Shown: in pieces, positions 9,601 through 18,457 of the stretch
Layout: each line of letters opens with the position of its first letter
How positions within the stretch are numbered: position 1 is the stretch's first letter
Assembly: GCA_019448385.1 (NCBI GenBank)
Contig: JAGTXO010000014.1
Location: forward strand, 868,001 to 932,000
DNA from: Diacronema lutheri
Taxonomy: Eukaryota; Haptophyta; Pavlovophyceae; Pavlovales; Pavlovaceae
Length of the DNA: 64,000 nucleotides
Reading direction: 5' to 3'
Position numbers and translations under genes: made by a program
Notes under the pieces: model-generated
The model's database searches: none
Told to the model about the DNA's origin: nothing
The model's input: the letters and a program-made list of their open reading frames with translations, nothing else

Positions 9601-11753
9601 GTGCCTGCGCTCGCGTCAGGCCGTATCGGGCTCCTACGAGTGCAATCGCGATCGCGAGCGGGTGTTGAGGTAACGGGCGTCGGGCAGTGCTGGTCAGGTG
9701 GTGGGCGGGCGGGTGGACGCAGCTGCGCGCGCAGGGCGGAACCGGTCCCTAGGCAGGCAGGCAGGCAGGCAGGCTGCGTGGGAAAAGAAGGACGGGGGGC
9801 AAGAGGAGGTGCAGCATGGCGGGGCATGGCGGTGCGCGCGCACAGCCCGAGGTCTTGCGAGAGGCGAAGGCGTTGCAGCAGCTCCACCGCCGCGTCCGCG
9901 CCTGCTGCCATCGTCGCACCAGCGCACACTTGATCACCGCCCTCGCCGTCAGCAGCGTCCGCCTCCGCGTACGTCCGCGCGCCGCAGGCTTGCGCGGGCA
10001 GCGCGCGCGCGAGCAGAGCGAGCAGAGGCCTCGCCGCGCGCGCGCCTTCGCACGCCGGGTCACCGCCGCTCGGCTTCGTGCACGCCGTGCCAAACGCAGC
10101 CGCGCTCGCCGCCGCCTTGCGCGCCGAGTCGTCGGTGCAGGCGTCGGTGGGCACGTGGTTGCCGAGCGGGTCGTTGCCGAGCGGGGCGGCAGCGCGCGCG
10201 CCAGTGCCGCGCGCCAACTCGAGGGCCGCCGCAAGCCCGCCGAGGACGAGGGGGGACACGAGCACGGCCGGCGCGTCCGTAACCGACGGTGTAACTGCCG
10301 CTTCCGCGAGCAGCGGGGCAGCCGCGCGAATTACCGAACCGATCGCATGCAACGCCAACGGGGGCGACAAGCGGCCCGCCGTCGCGGCGCGCTCGGCGAG
10401 CGGCTCGGGCTGCGCGCTCGGCGGAAGCGCGGCTGCTGACAGCGCCGCATCCGCGCGCCCGCCATCTGCCGCGTGCACAGCTGCTGCGGCTGCCTCCGCC
10501 GCAGCCACGCTCGAGCGTGCGTCTCGCGCGTGCTCAGCCGTCGCGTGCGAAGGCGGTCGCGGCAACGCCGTATGGTCGTATATCAGCGAGCGTGTCACAG
10601 CCGGTGCTGCCGCGCCCGCCACGGTCGCGTCGATGCGCGCGTCGTGCACCTGGGTGAGGCCCGGCCGCGCGTCGGGCGCCGCCGACATGGCGACTGGGCC
10701 CATGACGATGCGCTGGACAAGGCGATCGATGCCACTCAGGCCAAAGTCCGAGCTCAGGCCGTACTCGAGCGCGCGGCTATCGCCCTTGCCCACGCCGGCG
10801 CCAGGCGTAGCGCAGCTCAGCGCCGGCGAGCGCGGCCCGTCCGCGCCGTGCGTCGTACGCCCGCACCGCGCGCCGGCGATGTCGGCCTGCGGGGTAGAAT
10901 GCGATGGCGGCGAGCGCGCGCACGGCGCCTCGGCGGGCGAGGCGGGCGCGCAGCGTCGATGTGCGAATGGCGACGTGCCCGGCGCGTGCGACTCGGCGGC
11001 CGCGCGCGCGCGCACAGTCGCCGTCGCCGTCGCCGTCGCTGCTGCGATAGGCGACAGCGGCGGCTGCTGCTGCTGCACGTTGGCAACGGCTGCGAAACGG
11101 GCGACGAGGTCGAGGCCGCCGAGCAAGGCGAGCGGCGAGCGCGCGCGCACGGCGCTCGAGGCGCAGCTGCGCTCGGCTGACGAGGCGACCGCGGCAGCTG
11201 CGGCTGCGGTCAGCGCGGCGTCATGAGGCCGTGAGGCAATGGGACGCGTGCCGGCCCCGGCGGCGCGCGGCGCTCGGACACCAGCTGCGCTGCCGAGCAG
11301 CGAGGCACGGATGCGCTCGTCGTCGGCGGGCGTGGCGGCAAAAGCGGGCGAGCCTCGCGCCACGCTCGAAGTGCGCGCCATGTACCGCTCGATCTTTTGC
11401 AGCGCCGCATCCTCGTCGCCGTGCGGCGACGACCGCTTGCGCTCCTGCAGGCGCGTGCGCACGCGCGAGAGGATGGCGAGCTCCCAATGCTCGTCGGAAG
11501 CAGCACGGCGGCGGGCGGGCGCGGTACCCGGCGTATGGAGCAGCAGCGGCGACGACGGTGCGTGCGCCGATGCCGATGCTGAGGACGACGCGCGACCGCC
11601 GGCCGTCGCGCGAGGGCGGACCGCGCCCGCCTCGGCCGCGCGAAGCGCGTCAACGGTCTTGTCCAGGCAGTCGAGCTGGGCAGAAAGGACGCGGAGCGGT
11701 GCGGGCTCGTCCGTGCGTGCAGCACCGAGCCCGCTCTCGCGCGCTTGCGCCAT
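6651..11753 (-). CDS. Giant intrinsically disordered Ala/Pro/Ser/Arg-rich protein
   Basis: 1,700 residues if read as one exon from the ATG at 11753. The frame is also open to 11948, but the ATG beginning MAQARESGLG is the first good start. Nearly all of the sequence is low complexity (poly-Ala, Pro-rich and Ser-rich tracts). Better-ordered islands are SDEHWELAILSRVRTRLQER with QKIERYMARTSSVARG near the N terminus, SSDFGLSGIDRLVQRIVMG in the middle and WDEVMAAAVAAGATLLP at the end; none matches a family I know. A possible 80-nt intron (GTGCGC donor, CCCACGCAG acceptor) lies near 9770-9850 beside an AGGC microsatellite. High GC makes long frames easy, so part of the span may be noncoding or split into more exons. 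Confidence 0.45.
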   Translation of the reverse strand: MAQARESGLGAARTDEPAPLRVLSAQLDCLDKTVDALRAAEAGAVRPRATAGGRASSSASASAHAPSSPLLLHTPGTAPARRRAASDEHWELAILSRVRTRLQERKRSSPHGDEDAALQKIERYMARTSSVARGSPAFAATPADDERIRASLLGSAAGVRAPRAAGAGTRPIASRPHDAALTAAAAAAVASSAERSCASSAVRARSPLALLGGLDLVARFAAVANVQQQQPPLSPIAAATATATATVRARAAAESHAPGTSPFAHRRCAPASPAEAPCARSPPSHSTPQADIAGARCGRTTHGADGPRSPALSCATPGAGVGKGDSRALEYGLSSDFGLSGIDRLVQRIVMGPVAMSAAPDARPGLTQVHDARIDATVAGAAAPAVTRSLIYDHTALPRPPSHATAEHARDARSSVAAAEAAAAAVHAADGGRADAALSAAALPPSAQPEPLAERAATAGRLSPPLALHAIGSVIRAAAPLLAEAAVTPSVTDAPAVLVSPLVLGGLAAALELARGTGARAAAPLGNDPLGNHVPTDACTDDSARKAAASAAAFGTACTKPSGGDPACEGARAARPLLALLARALPAQACGARTYAEADAADGEGGDQVCAGATMAAGADAAVELLQRLRLSQDLGLCARTAMPRHAAPPLAPRPSFPTQPACLPACLGTGSALRAQLRPPARPPPDQHCPTPVTSTPARDRDCTRRSPIRPDASAGTPDNKARAALDWGSAPPSAGAHARAGGTEERASPACGVLAPLAGEQAATLFPPSPDSSDTPKRASDPMSDRTAHSVSPVEPFPPAARPATSSAQLPRGTASPRALTPRLAQPASLVGSVRSSPSPTGARTRGGAALEQHGAEPRARTRARSRGSPLSTGRAPATAASPACTRAAPIELASSRTPPPAARAAGGAASGERAPAPANGAAPARSAARETRLTAAHGSPVHARLPDDAERDTMAAVRSVPEGAVAVASAPGMEAPLARIGCRLLEPTASSASRALAQSQLPPHATKMPSPRPPRPPSAGHAGSGQLSSSHARAAGTSGTRAPPSLASPAARSSAPSSAKSAARPSPPSAASDLASLPARRSMAPLAPAALEASPAGRGAPWTDGPVDAAARALLERVACALGTAQGGDERLVAGADARGDGARAARCACGVTSGAPMPPPPLKRGAQRASPLGRSVPSPRRAVASPTPPHARAAPAPAPAPAPAPPHGFAGAAMRADVHMLAFTDAAQAAAARAVAARVREHAPCAIGGGRTRSIARADAPSAAATTAPAPVSAGVGRARARAAAAAAAMAAAMDVPAPAVSGALEPLDAPAANARAGAGTSRVHAGVSACGMRPDRRPVEARGLDDGAVGARRISSAPAGGVRANGGTRRKLFEVVDDSHGGAASDASGDTGACDALGARRASAAERQPMGASPAKACTAPWVDGDAPFGACAGCEAGERAAPDDGGDGVSSMPEKGDQAALPAHIPARRASAAAAFSGSRDGNRTSTLYALLALHASPLALGAVNAASRYTRRASAPPAARRLPPSAGTAGASPMCSAGQPSSPHSAPTQLTIHSNSAGVPPAPPPRGPPPSRTQQPPAAAPPDGEPPQATSVGSDANASGERIADSQPSADFTKPQRVELRPRYTVPPPPPPRPTSAGLPPPRERVLTPPSGGNVLERARAWDEVMAAAVAAGATLLPTGPLVPSKRAEAGAD
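9751..9773. repeat. AGGC microsatellite
   Basis: Five to six uninterrupted AGGC units inside the long minus-strand frame, just beside a possible acceptor; it may be intronic. Confidence 0.8.
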
Positions 11754-12002
11754 CGCGCCGGGGCAGGGCGAGCGATCGGCGGAGGGCGAAAGCGTGGGGC
11801 CGCGCCGTTGGGGGCCCGCGCGATGATTCAAACGCGTGGGTTGCCGCCAATTTTTTGACTGAGCCCGACGTGGGTCAGGCCGACTCTCAGGCGTCAGGTG
11901 ACTCAGGCCCCGGTCATGGTGGCCCGTCAACAGCACAGGCCGTCTCACATGTGAGCGTCGTCACACGCAAATTTGTCGACAGGCCATAGAGAACCCTCGG
12001 TG

Positions 12003-12079
12003 CCATGGAAGACGACAGGCCATCGACAGGCATGGAAGACGACAACCGACAGGCCATGGAAGACAGGCCATACAGAGGT
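12003..12079. repeat. Short degenerate minisatellite
   Basis: About three imperfect units of roughly 25 bp built on CATGGAAGACGACAGGC, ending in ATACAGAGG directly before the target-site duplication of the adjacent mobile element. It lies in the 5' flank of the disordered gene. Confidence 0.7.
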
Positions 12080-12080
12080 A

Positions 12081-13389
12081 ATTAGTTTTATACTAACGAC
12101 GCTTTCCGACGGGTCAACAGATGGGGTCAGGAAGTGCGCAGCGAGGCGCCAGGCGGAGCAGGCCCAAAGGCCCACTCGCGCCTAGCCACCGCGCGCCGCC
12201 GCCCGCGCGCCGCCGCACCGGTGGCCGCCGTCAATCACACCACCGGCCGACGCGCACGCGCACGCCGAGGCCCGAAGATCGTCGGCGACGACCGCCACCC
12301 CCGAGCCGCCGCCTGCCACGTCGCCAAGCCGCCCGCCGCCGCTGCAGAGCGCGACGCCCGCCGCCAGCGAGCCGCCGCCCTCCCCGCCGCGTCGCAGCCC
12401 CCTGCCGCCGCCGCGAAGCGTACCGCCACCCGCCGCCAGCGTGGCAAGCGCCGCGATGCTGGCCGCGTGGCCGCGCACGCGCGCCCCGCCATCCCCAAAC
12501 CCACCGACCGGGGCGAAAAGTACGTTGTTCGCGGTGCCGGCGCAGTCGATGGGCAGGGGCGGCGGGGCGCGCGGAGCGCGGCCATCAGAGCGCGAGGGCG
12601 CAGCCGTCGCAAGCGAAGGTTTCGTCGTAGAGAAGGCCACGCCGCCGTCGCTCGTGCGGCCGTGCGCGCGCGCCCCGCCACCCCCAAACCCACCGACCGG
12701 GGCGAAAAGTACGTTGTTCGCGGTGCCGGCGCAGTCGATGGGCAGGGGCGGCGGGGCGCGCGGAGCGCGGCCAGCAGAGCGCGAGGGCGCAGCCGTCGCA
12801 AGCGAAGGTTTCGTCGTAGAGAAGGCCACGCCGCCGTCGCTCGTGCGGCCGTGCGCGCGCGCCCCGCCACCCCCAAACCCACCGACCGGGGCGAAAAGTA
12901 CGTTGTTCGCGGTGCCGGCGCAGTCGATGGGCAGGGGCGGCGGGGCGCGCGGAGCGCGGCCATCAGAGCGCGAGGGCGCAGCCGTCGCAAGCGAAGGTTT
13001 CGTCGTAGAGAAGGCCACGCCGCCGTCGCTCGTGCGGCCGTGCGCGCGCGCCCCGCCACCCCCAAACCCACCGACCGGGGCGAAAAGTACGTTGTTCGCG
13101 GTGCCGGCGCAGTCGATGGGCAGGGGCGGCGGGGCGCGCGGAGCGCGGCCAGCAGAGCGCGAGGGCGCAGCCGTCGCAAGCGAAGGTTTCGTCGTAGAGA
13201 AGGCCACGCCGCCGTCGCTCGTGCGGCCGTGCGCGCGCGCCCCGCCACCCCCAAACCCACCGACCGGGGCGAAAAGTACGTTGTTCGCGGTGCCGGCGCA
13301 GTCGATGGGCAGGGGCGGCGGGGCGCGCGGAGCGCGGCCATCAGAGCGCGAGGGCGCAGCCGTCGCAAGCGATTAGTTTTATACTAACG
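12081..13389 (-). mobile_element. Non-autonomous retroelement copy A with 18-bp target-site duplication
   Basis: The 18-mer ATTAGTTTTATACTAACG occurs at 12081-12098 and 13372-13389 and brackets 1,273 bp. The first about 380 bp after the left repeat are nearly identical to copy B at 17960-18342; the rest is the 189-bp tandem array. Read on the minus strand, both copies end in AAGCGTCGTTAGTA, the same terminus as the plus-strand retrotransposon ending at 17927. They are therefore best read as minus-strand, 5'-variable copies mobilised in trans. No coding function is evident. Part of the duplication (TACTAACG) may reflect homology between target and element end rather than true duplication. Confidence 0.7.
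12474..13371. repeat. 189-bp tandem array, about 4.7 copies
   Basis: The landmark CCAAACCCACCGACC recurs at 12495, 12684, 12873, 13062 and 13251, exactly every 189 bp. Units are almost identical; a single site alternates CATCAG, CAGCAG, CATCAG, CAGCAG, CATCAG, so the array has a 378-bp dimeric order. Because 189 is divisible by 3, all frames repeat as 63-residue units, which explains the long frames on both strands; I do not consider them coding. Confidence 0.9.
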
Positions 13390-16300
13390 GCGCTTACGTC
13401 AGGACAGCGGGGTCAGCACCAGCTGCGGGGGAATCGAGTAGCCACCAATGTCGTCGATCCCCGCGCATCCCGGTCACCAGCGAGCGGGCAGCGAGGCGGT
13501 GCGGGCCCAGAGGCCCGCCCGCGCCTAGCCGCCGCGCACCATTTTATGACACCGACGGCGGCGAACAGGGAGTTGAATATTCAAGGCCGCTCTACGTCGG
13601 ATTTTGAATGGCGACGGCCTCCCTGCACGCCCGGCCCGCGCGATCGTAGCGCGGCCCCGCGGGCATGGCGGGGAGGCCGCTGGCCCTGATGCCTCCCGAC
13701 GGCGCGTCGCCGCCACTCGACCCTCCACCGCGCGGCTTCTTCTTCCTCACCGGCCTCACGGCATCCTATCACCAGCTCTACGCGTTCTTCTCGACGCGTG
13801 GGCCGGGGCCTCATCCTCTCGCGGGCGACGCGTCGGCTGCGCTCTTCGTCCTCGAGAGCCTCCCGGTCTCATCGAACCCAGGGCCCGACGCTTCTGAGGC
13901 ACGCCGCTTGCAAGCGGGCAGGCGGGCCTGGCTTGCCTCCCTGGCTCGCGGCATGCACCCCGACAAGCTCTGGGATCACCCTGGTGCGACCCTCGTGCAC
14001 GAGTACATGGCCATGCGGATCCGCGAACTGGCGGAGCGTGCGCTTGACGTCCTTTGCGGCCGGCCCCTGTCGTCCGGCGCCGCTCTCGACCTCCCGCGTC
14101 CGGTCGCGACAGGCTGGGGCGATTTTGGGCCGTCACCTGGCCACGCGACACCCGCGGTGGCGCCCTCCGTTATCGAGCACCTCGCCTGCCGCTACGGCTC
14201 CGAGGCGTGCGCTCGGCTGCGCGCGGCGGGCCGCGGGCAGCCGCTGATTCCGCGCGGCACGCGGGATCGCGCGCTCCTTGAGGCGGAGCGCCTCCTGCCG
14301 GAGGCCGACAGCTTGTCCTCGCCGACGCCCGTCCATCCGCCGGCCACGCCGAGCGCTCGCCGCGCGGCACGGGCGGGGGGTCCGTCCAGCCCCCCCTCGC
14401 AGCGGACGCGCTCGGCCGCCGGTGCGGGGACCCGGCCCGCGCCTCCACCGCCGCCGGGCCGCCCGCCTTCGTCGGGACGCCCCGGTCCGCGCTCCGCGCG
14501 CTGCCCGCCCCAGCAGCAAGCGCCGCCGCCGGGCCCCCCGCCGCCGCCGCACCCGCCGCCGCCGCCGCCGCCACCGCAGCCCGAGCGGCCGCAGCCGCTG
14601 CGCCGGCCCTTCCCTGGCGACGATGACGACGACGCGCCCGACGGCTCCGACGAGCATGGCCGCTGCCAGCGCGCGCGCGCAGGAGCGCGCCCGGCCGCTC
14701 CCTCGGCCGACCCGCCCATGCCGGTGCCCAGTTCGGCCCGGGCACCGGCTGACGGGAGCTACGCGGCGATCGACCATCTCACCGTCATGCAGGTCGCTGG
14801 CCTCCACGAGTCGGCGGTGCCCATGCTCGCCGCCTTGCCGCCCGGCTTTGCGGAGCGCTTCGCGACGGCCTTCGTTGAGGTGCTCCACGCCCTCCGTGAC
14901 GCTGAGGCACTCGAGGGCGTCGGCGCGGTGGGGGTGCGTCAGCCGGAGACGGAACGCGCGCTGAAGATGCTGCTCGTCCTCCCGGCGCTGCTCCTGCGCC
15001 GCACCCCCCGCTCTGACCCACGCCGCATGGGCGCCGCGCTCGCGCAGCGTTTTACGCTGTGGGAGACGCGCGCCTACGCCGAGCTGGTCGCGGGCTGGGA
15101 GCGTGATTGCGCGGTGCACGCCACGCGGCGCTGGCCCGCGCATGAGGATGCCGCGGACCGCGCTCTCCGCAGGGCGCTCGCTCTCATTGCCAAGGGCAAG
15201 ATCTCTGATGCGTCTCGCCTGCTTGACAGCCACGGCATCGCTGACATCGCGCGCCCGGAGGTGCTCGCGCAGATGGTGGCCAAGCACCCGGTGCGTGTTG
15301 AGAGCGTCGACGCTGTCCTCGACGGTGTGGATGACGCTCCGCACCTTCGGGTCCTGCCCGCCGACATCGAGACTGCTTTTCGCCACCTCGATACCGACAA
15401 GGCTGCTGGCGCGTCGGCTTGGCGCTACGAGTACCTCACGGCGCTGGTGCCGACCGTGCCCTTCCCCTCTCTCGTCGCGGCCGATGCGGCGGCCGCCGGT
15501 GCGTACTTCGCGACGCGCTTTGCGAACGGCGCGCTGCCAGCTTGGTTCAACTTTGTCTTCTCGTCCGTGCGGCTGCTCGCCCTGCGCAAGCGCGCCCCGT
15601 CTGCTGACGAGGCGGAGGATGCCAGGCCGGTGGGCATTTCCTGCGCGCTCCGCCGGGCGGTGACGAAGGCGATCTTCGCGAACGCGTCTTTGAAGGAGAC
15701 CTTCGCGGGCCACCTCGCGCCGCAGCAGCTTGGGGTGGCGGTCGCGGCGGGCGCCACCAAACTCATCATCGGCCTGCGCGAGCTGCTGGACGCTGAGCTG
15801 AGCTTTGGCATCTTCACCCTCGACATCTCCAACGCCTTCAACTCCGTCTCTCGCGCAGCCGTCCTCCGCCAGCTGTCCGACGGCAGCGTCCCCGGCGAGA
15901 TCCGCGCGCTCGCTCGCCTTGCGCACGCGACTCTCGGCCCGCAGGCGCCCGTCTTTGCCGGCGGCGGTAGCGGCGGCGCGCCCCTCACGCAGCTTCCCTT
16001 CCGAAGCTCGGAAGGCGTGCAGCAGGGCTCGGTGGAGGGCAGCTACTTCTTCGCGGTCGCCATCCAGCCCGCGCTCGTGGCCCTCGACGCCGAGCTCGCC
16101 GCGGTCGGTGGGGCCGCGCGCGCAGGTCATGACGACGTCTACGCCGTCGGCCCGCCCGCTCTCGTCGCCGCTGCGCTCTCGCGCTTCGAGGCTGCGCTCG
16201 CCGGCCTCGGCCTTCACGCCAATCTGGCCAAGTCGGCGTGCTGGATCGATCCGCGCAGCGCTGATGCGCTCGAGGGCTGCCGGGGGGCCGTTCCCCTCGG

Positions 16301-17930
16301 CTCGGTGGCGGACCCGGCCACTGGCGCTCTCCACTACGGCCTCAACATCTACGGCGTGCCGGTGGGCTCACCTGGCTACGTGGGCAGGACACTCGCGACC
16401 AAGACCGACGAGATCGCTGGCATCTCGAACAAGCTGATCACAACGCTCGGCTCGTCGGCCAAACAGTCGCTGTGGGTCCTCACCCGCCGCTCCACCATCT
16501 TCCGCTTCTCCTACTTGATCTCCCACTCGTACCTGTCAGACTCCCTGCAGGCCGCGGCTGCCTTCGACGACATCCTCGCCCGGCAGGCTACCGTCGCTCT
16601 CGGCGTCTCCGTCTCGACGGATGCCATCGCGAGCCGCCGGCTGCCGCTCCCGATTGCGATGCATGGCACCGGCCTGCGCAAGCAGGTCGACCTCGCTCCC
16701 GCCCTGATCTGGAGCGCCGCCAGCCTCGCCCTGCCGCACCTGCTCGACACGCGCGCCGCGGACGGCTCGGTCCTGGAGGCGGGCGTCCTCGACCGGCCTG
16801 CCATCGCGGCGCGCGTCGGGCACGACGCCTTCGCCGACATGGACGCGCACGGGTGGCGCTCGTTCCTCGCCTCGGGCTCGCGCCTGGGGCGCGATCTCGC
16901 CTCCGCCTGGCACGCCATGCAGGCCGAGCTCGGCGGCGGCCAGGGCGACACGGAAGTGCGCGTCCTCCGCCTGCCGCCCGGCTCCGTCGCGCCCGCCGCT
17001 CCCGCCGCCGGACGCCGGCCTAGCCTCTTGGCCGACATCACTGGCGACCGCGAGCGCTGCCGCTTCGACATGCTCAACGCTGAGCACGCCGCCATGCCGC
17101 CGGGCTCGCGCCCACGCGGCCTCTGGTTTGGCCTCGGCAAAGAGAGCGGCCTCTTCCTCGAGGCCCTGCCGCGAGCCTATGCCGCTTTCTCTCCGGCGGA
17201 GTGGGCCGAGGCGGTTGCGCGCTACTTGGGTCTGCCGAGCCCCGTGTGCGCGCAGCTCGCGGCGGCGGGCGCGCGCCTCGCGCGCAGCGGCAGCCAGCGC
17301 CCGATCCCGGTCGATGCGTTCGGCGACGCGCTCGCGGCGGCACCGGGCGTCGCCCACGACCACGTCGCGAAGCTTCGCCACGACCCCGCTCTCAACCTGC
17401 TCGCCTCGCTGGCTCGCGGATACGCCGGGACCTACGCGCGGCGCGAGGACGCGGACATCTTTGGCTCCGTGCTCGCCGGCGTGCCGCCGGCCGGGCGCGC
17501 GGCCCTGCGTCGTCGGCGCGTGCCCACCGTCGATCTCGTCGTAGTGCTCAACGGTGCGGGCTCGGCCCCTCAGCTCGTGCAGACACTGTGCGAGCTCAAG
17601 TCGATCTCGTACTGCCCCACGCGCTACGGCCAGTCGGACACGCGCCGCTGCCAGGCCGCTGAGCGGCGGGCGGCGGCCGTCGGCGGCGAGCGGCGGCGTG
17701 CGTGCGCTCAACTCGACGAGGAGCTCTTCGGCATGCAGCCGGGCCAGGTGGGCCCGATGCAGGCGCGCCTCAACTCGTTCCCGCCGATCCGCGCGCTGGT
17801 CATCGGCTCGTTCGGCGAGTGGTCGGCCGGCCTCGCCGACCTGCTCGTCACCTTCTCGCACATGGGCGCGGACGCGTGGATGGCGCGCATGGGCCTCCGC
17901 GGAAGGGCCTGTAAGCGTCGTTAGTATATT
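13381..17930 (+). mobile_element. Non-LTR retrotransposon, apparently full-length ORF
   Basis: The reverse-transcriptase/nuclease gene is bounded on the left by TATACTAACGGCGCTTAC (13381-13398) and on the right by its near inverse GTAAGCGTCGTTAGTATA (17911-17928), one mismatch over 18 bp. The right motif overlaps the stop codon, so there is virtually no 3' UTR and no poly(A) tail. The left 160 bp also resemble, with divergence, the start of copies A and B, including CGCGCCTAGCC. It is therefore unclear whether the left motif is the element's own 5' end or an older minus-strand copy into which it is nested. Confidence 0.65.
13665..17924 (+). CDS. Retrotransposon polyprotein: reverse transcriptase plus PD-(D/E)XK endonuclease
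   Basis: 1,419 residues, one open frame. N-terminal region of about 180 residues of unknown role, then a Pro-rich linker (about 220-350), a helical region, and the reverse transcriptase. Palm motif A is LDISNAFNSVSR with the metal-binding Asp at 720; motif B is EGVQQGSVEGSYFF at about 783; motif C reads GHDDVYAVG with Asp823-Asp824, where most relatives have Y/F-x-DD. The C terminus carries VDLVVVL (Asp1290) and CELKS (Glu1310, Lys1312), the D-x(n)-E-x-K signature of a restriction-like endonuclease, followed by conserved-looking helices. This order (RT then C-terminal restriction-like nuclease) is that of R2/CRE-type non-LTR elements. No frameshift or internal stop, so it may be active. Confidence 0.88.
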   Translation: MAGRPLALMPPDGASPPLDPPPRGFFFLTGLTASYHQLYAFFSTRGPGPHPLAGDASAALFVLESLPVSSNPGPDASEARRLQAGRRAWLASLARGMHPDKLWDHPGATLVHEYMAMRIRELAERALDVLCGRPLSSGAALDLPRPVATGWGDFGPSPGHATPAVAPSVIEHLACRYGSEACARLRAAGRGQPLIPRGTRDRALLEAERLLPEADSLSSPTPVHPPATPSARRAARAGGPSSPPSQRTRSAAGAGTRPAPPPPPGRPPSSGRPGPRSARCPPQQQAPPPGPPPPPHPPPPPPPPQPERPQPLRRPFPGDDDDDAPDGSDEHGRCQRARAGARPAAPSADPPMPVPSSARAPADGSYAAIDHLTVMQVAGLHESAVPMLAALPPGFAERFATAFVEVLHALRDAEALEGVGAVGVRQPETERALKMLLVLPALLLRRTPRSDPRRMGAALAQRFTLWETRAYAELVAGWERDCAVHATRRWPAHEDAADRALRRALALIAKGKISDASRLLDSHGIADIARPEVLAQMVAKHPVRVESVDAVLDGVDDAPHLRVLPADIETAFRHLDTDKAAGASAWRYEYLTALVPTVPFPSLVAADAAAAGAYFATRFANGALPAWFNFVFSSVRLLALRKRAPSADEAEDARPVGISCALRRAVTKAIFANASLKETFAGHLAPQQLGVAVAAGATKLIIGLRELLDAELSFGIFTLDISNAFNSVSRAAVLRQLSDGSVPGEIRALARLAHATLGPQAPVFAGGGSGGAPLTQLPFRSSEGVQQGSVEGSYFFAVAIQPALVALDAELAAVGGAARAGHDDVYAVGPPALVAAALSRFEAALAGLGLHANLAKSACWIDPRSADALEGCRGAVPLGSVADPATGALHYGLNIYGVPVGSPGYVGRTLATKTDEIAGISNKLITTLGSSAKQSLWVLTRRSTIFRFSYLISHSYLSDSLQAAAAFDDILARQATVALGVSVSTDAIASRRLPLPIAMHGTGLRKQVDLAPALIWSAASLALPHLLDTRAADGSVLEAGVLDRPAIAARVGHDAFADMDAHGWRSFLASGSRLGRDLASAWHAMQAELGGGQGDTEVRVLRLPPGSVAPAAPAAGRRPSLLADITGDRERCRFDMLNAEHAAMPPGSRPRGLWFGLGKESGLFLEALPRAYAAFSPAEWAEAVARYLGLPSPVCAQLAAAGARLARSGSQRPIPVDAFGDALAAAPGVAHDHVAKLRHDPALNLLASLARGYAGTYARREDADIFGSVLAGVPPAGRAALRRRRVPTVDLVVVLNGAGSAPQLVQTLCELKSISYCPTRYGQSDTRRCQAAERRAAAVGGERRRACAQLDEELFGMQPGQVGPMQARLNSFPPIRALVIGSFGEWSAGLADLLVTFSHMGADAWMARMGLRGRACKRR

Positions 17931-17944
17931 CAATCAGAGACCGA

Positions 17945-18357
17945 GCTTCGAGTAGGTACTAACGACGCTTTCCGACGGGTCAAGAAGTGCGGGGTCAGGA
18001 AGTGCGCAGCGAGGCGCCAGGCGAAGCAGGCCCAAAGGCCCACACGCGCCTAGCCACCGCGCGCCGCCGCCCGCGCGCCGCCGCACCGGTGGCCGCCGTC
18101 AACCACACCACCGGCCGACGCGCACGCGCACGCCGAGGCCCGAAGATCGTCGACGACGACCGCCACCCCCGAGCCGCCGCCTGCCACGTCGCCAAGCCGC
18201 CCGCCGCCGCTGCAGAGCGCGACGCCCGCCGCCAGCGAGCCGCCGCCCTCCCCGCCGCGTCGCAGCCCCCTGCCGCCGCCGCGAAGCGCACCGCCACCCG
18301 CCGCCAGCGTGGCAAGCGCCGCGATGCTGGCCGCGTGTTTTTGCTTCGAGTAGGTAC
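17945..18357 (-). mobile_element. Non-autonomous retroelement copy B with 15-bp target-site duplication
   Basis: GCTTCGAGTAGGTAC occurs at 17945-17959 and 18343-18357 around a 383-bp insert. The insert matches the left part of copy A almost base for base but lacks the 189-bp array and ends in a short T run at 18338-18342. On the minus strand it ends in AAGCGTCGTTAGTA like copy A and the autonomous element. It lies 17 bp beyond the retrotransposon's terminal motif in head-to-head orientation and about 100 bp upstream of the next gene's start codon. Confidence 0.8.
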
Positions 18358-18457
18358 AATCGATGAAATGAATCGCCGTCCTCCGCCGGCTCACATTCTC
18401 ATCAGAGTCGCAGCCCTTGATTCCGCGTTAACTGTAGAAGTTTGCCGCGTTGATCCC

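Noticed and set aside
9896-11226. Plus-strand frames opposite the disordered 1,700-residue protein
   Set aside because: Equally low-complexity with no start context; neither strand is certain here, but the minus frame is longest and has some ordered islands.
12474-13371. CRISPR array
   Set aside because: Whole 189-bp units are identical with no unique spacers, and the genome is eukaryotic.
12134-13387. Long repetitive open frames on both strands in the 189-bp array
   Set aside because: The period is a multiple of 3 and the DNA is GC-rich, so every frame stays open; no start, splice or codon signal, and the region is a mobile element.
13381-13398. DIRS-type or DNA-transposon terminal inverted repeat
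   Set aside because: The only enzyme is RT plus restriction-like nuclease; no tyrosine recombinase or DDE transposase, and sister copies show LINE-like target duplications.
14133-16334. 733-residue minus-strand frame opposite the reverse transcriptase
   Set aside because: Composition is that of a shadow; the plus frame has all RT and nuclease motifs.
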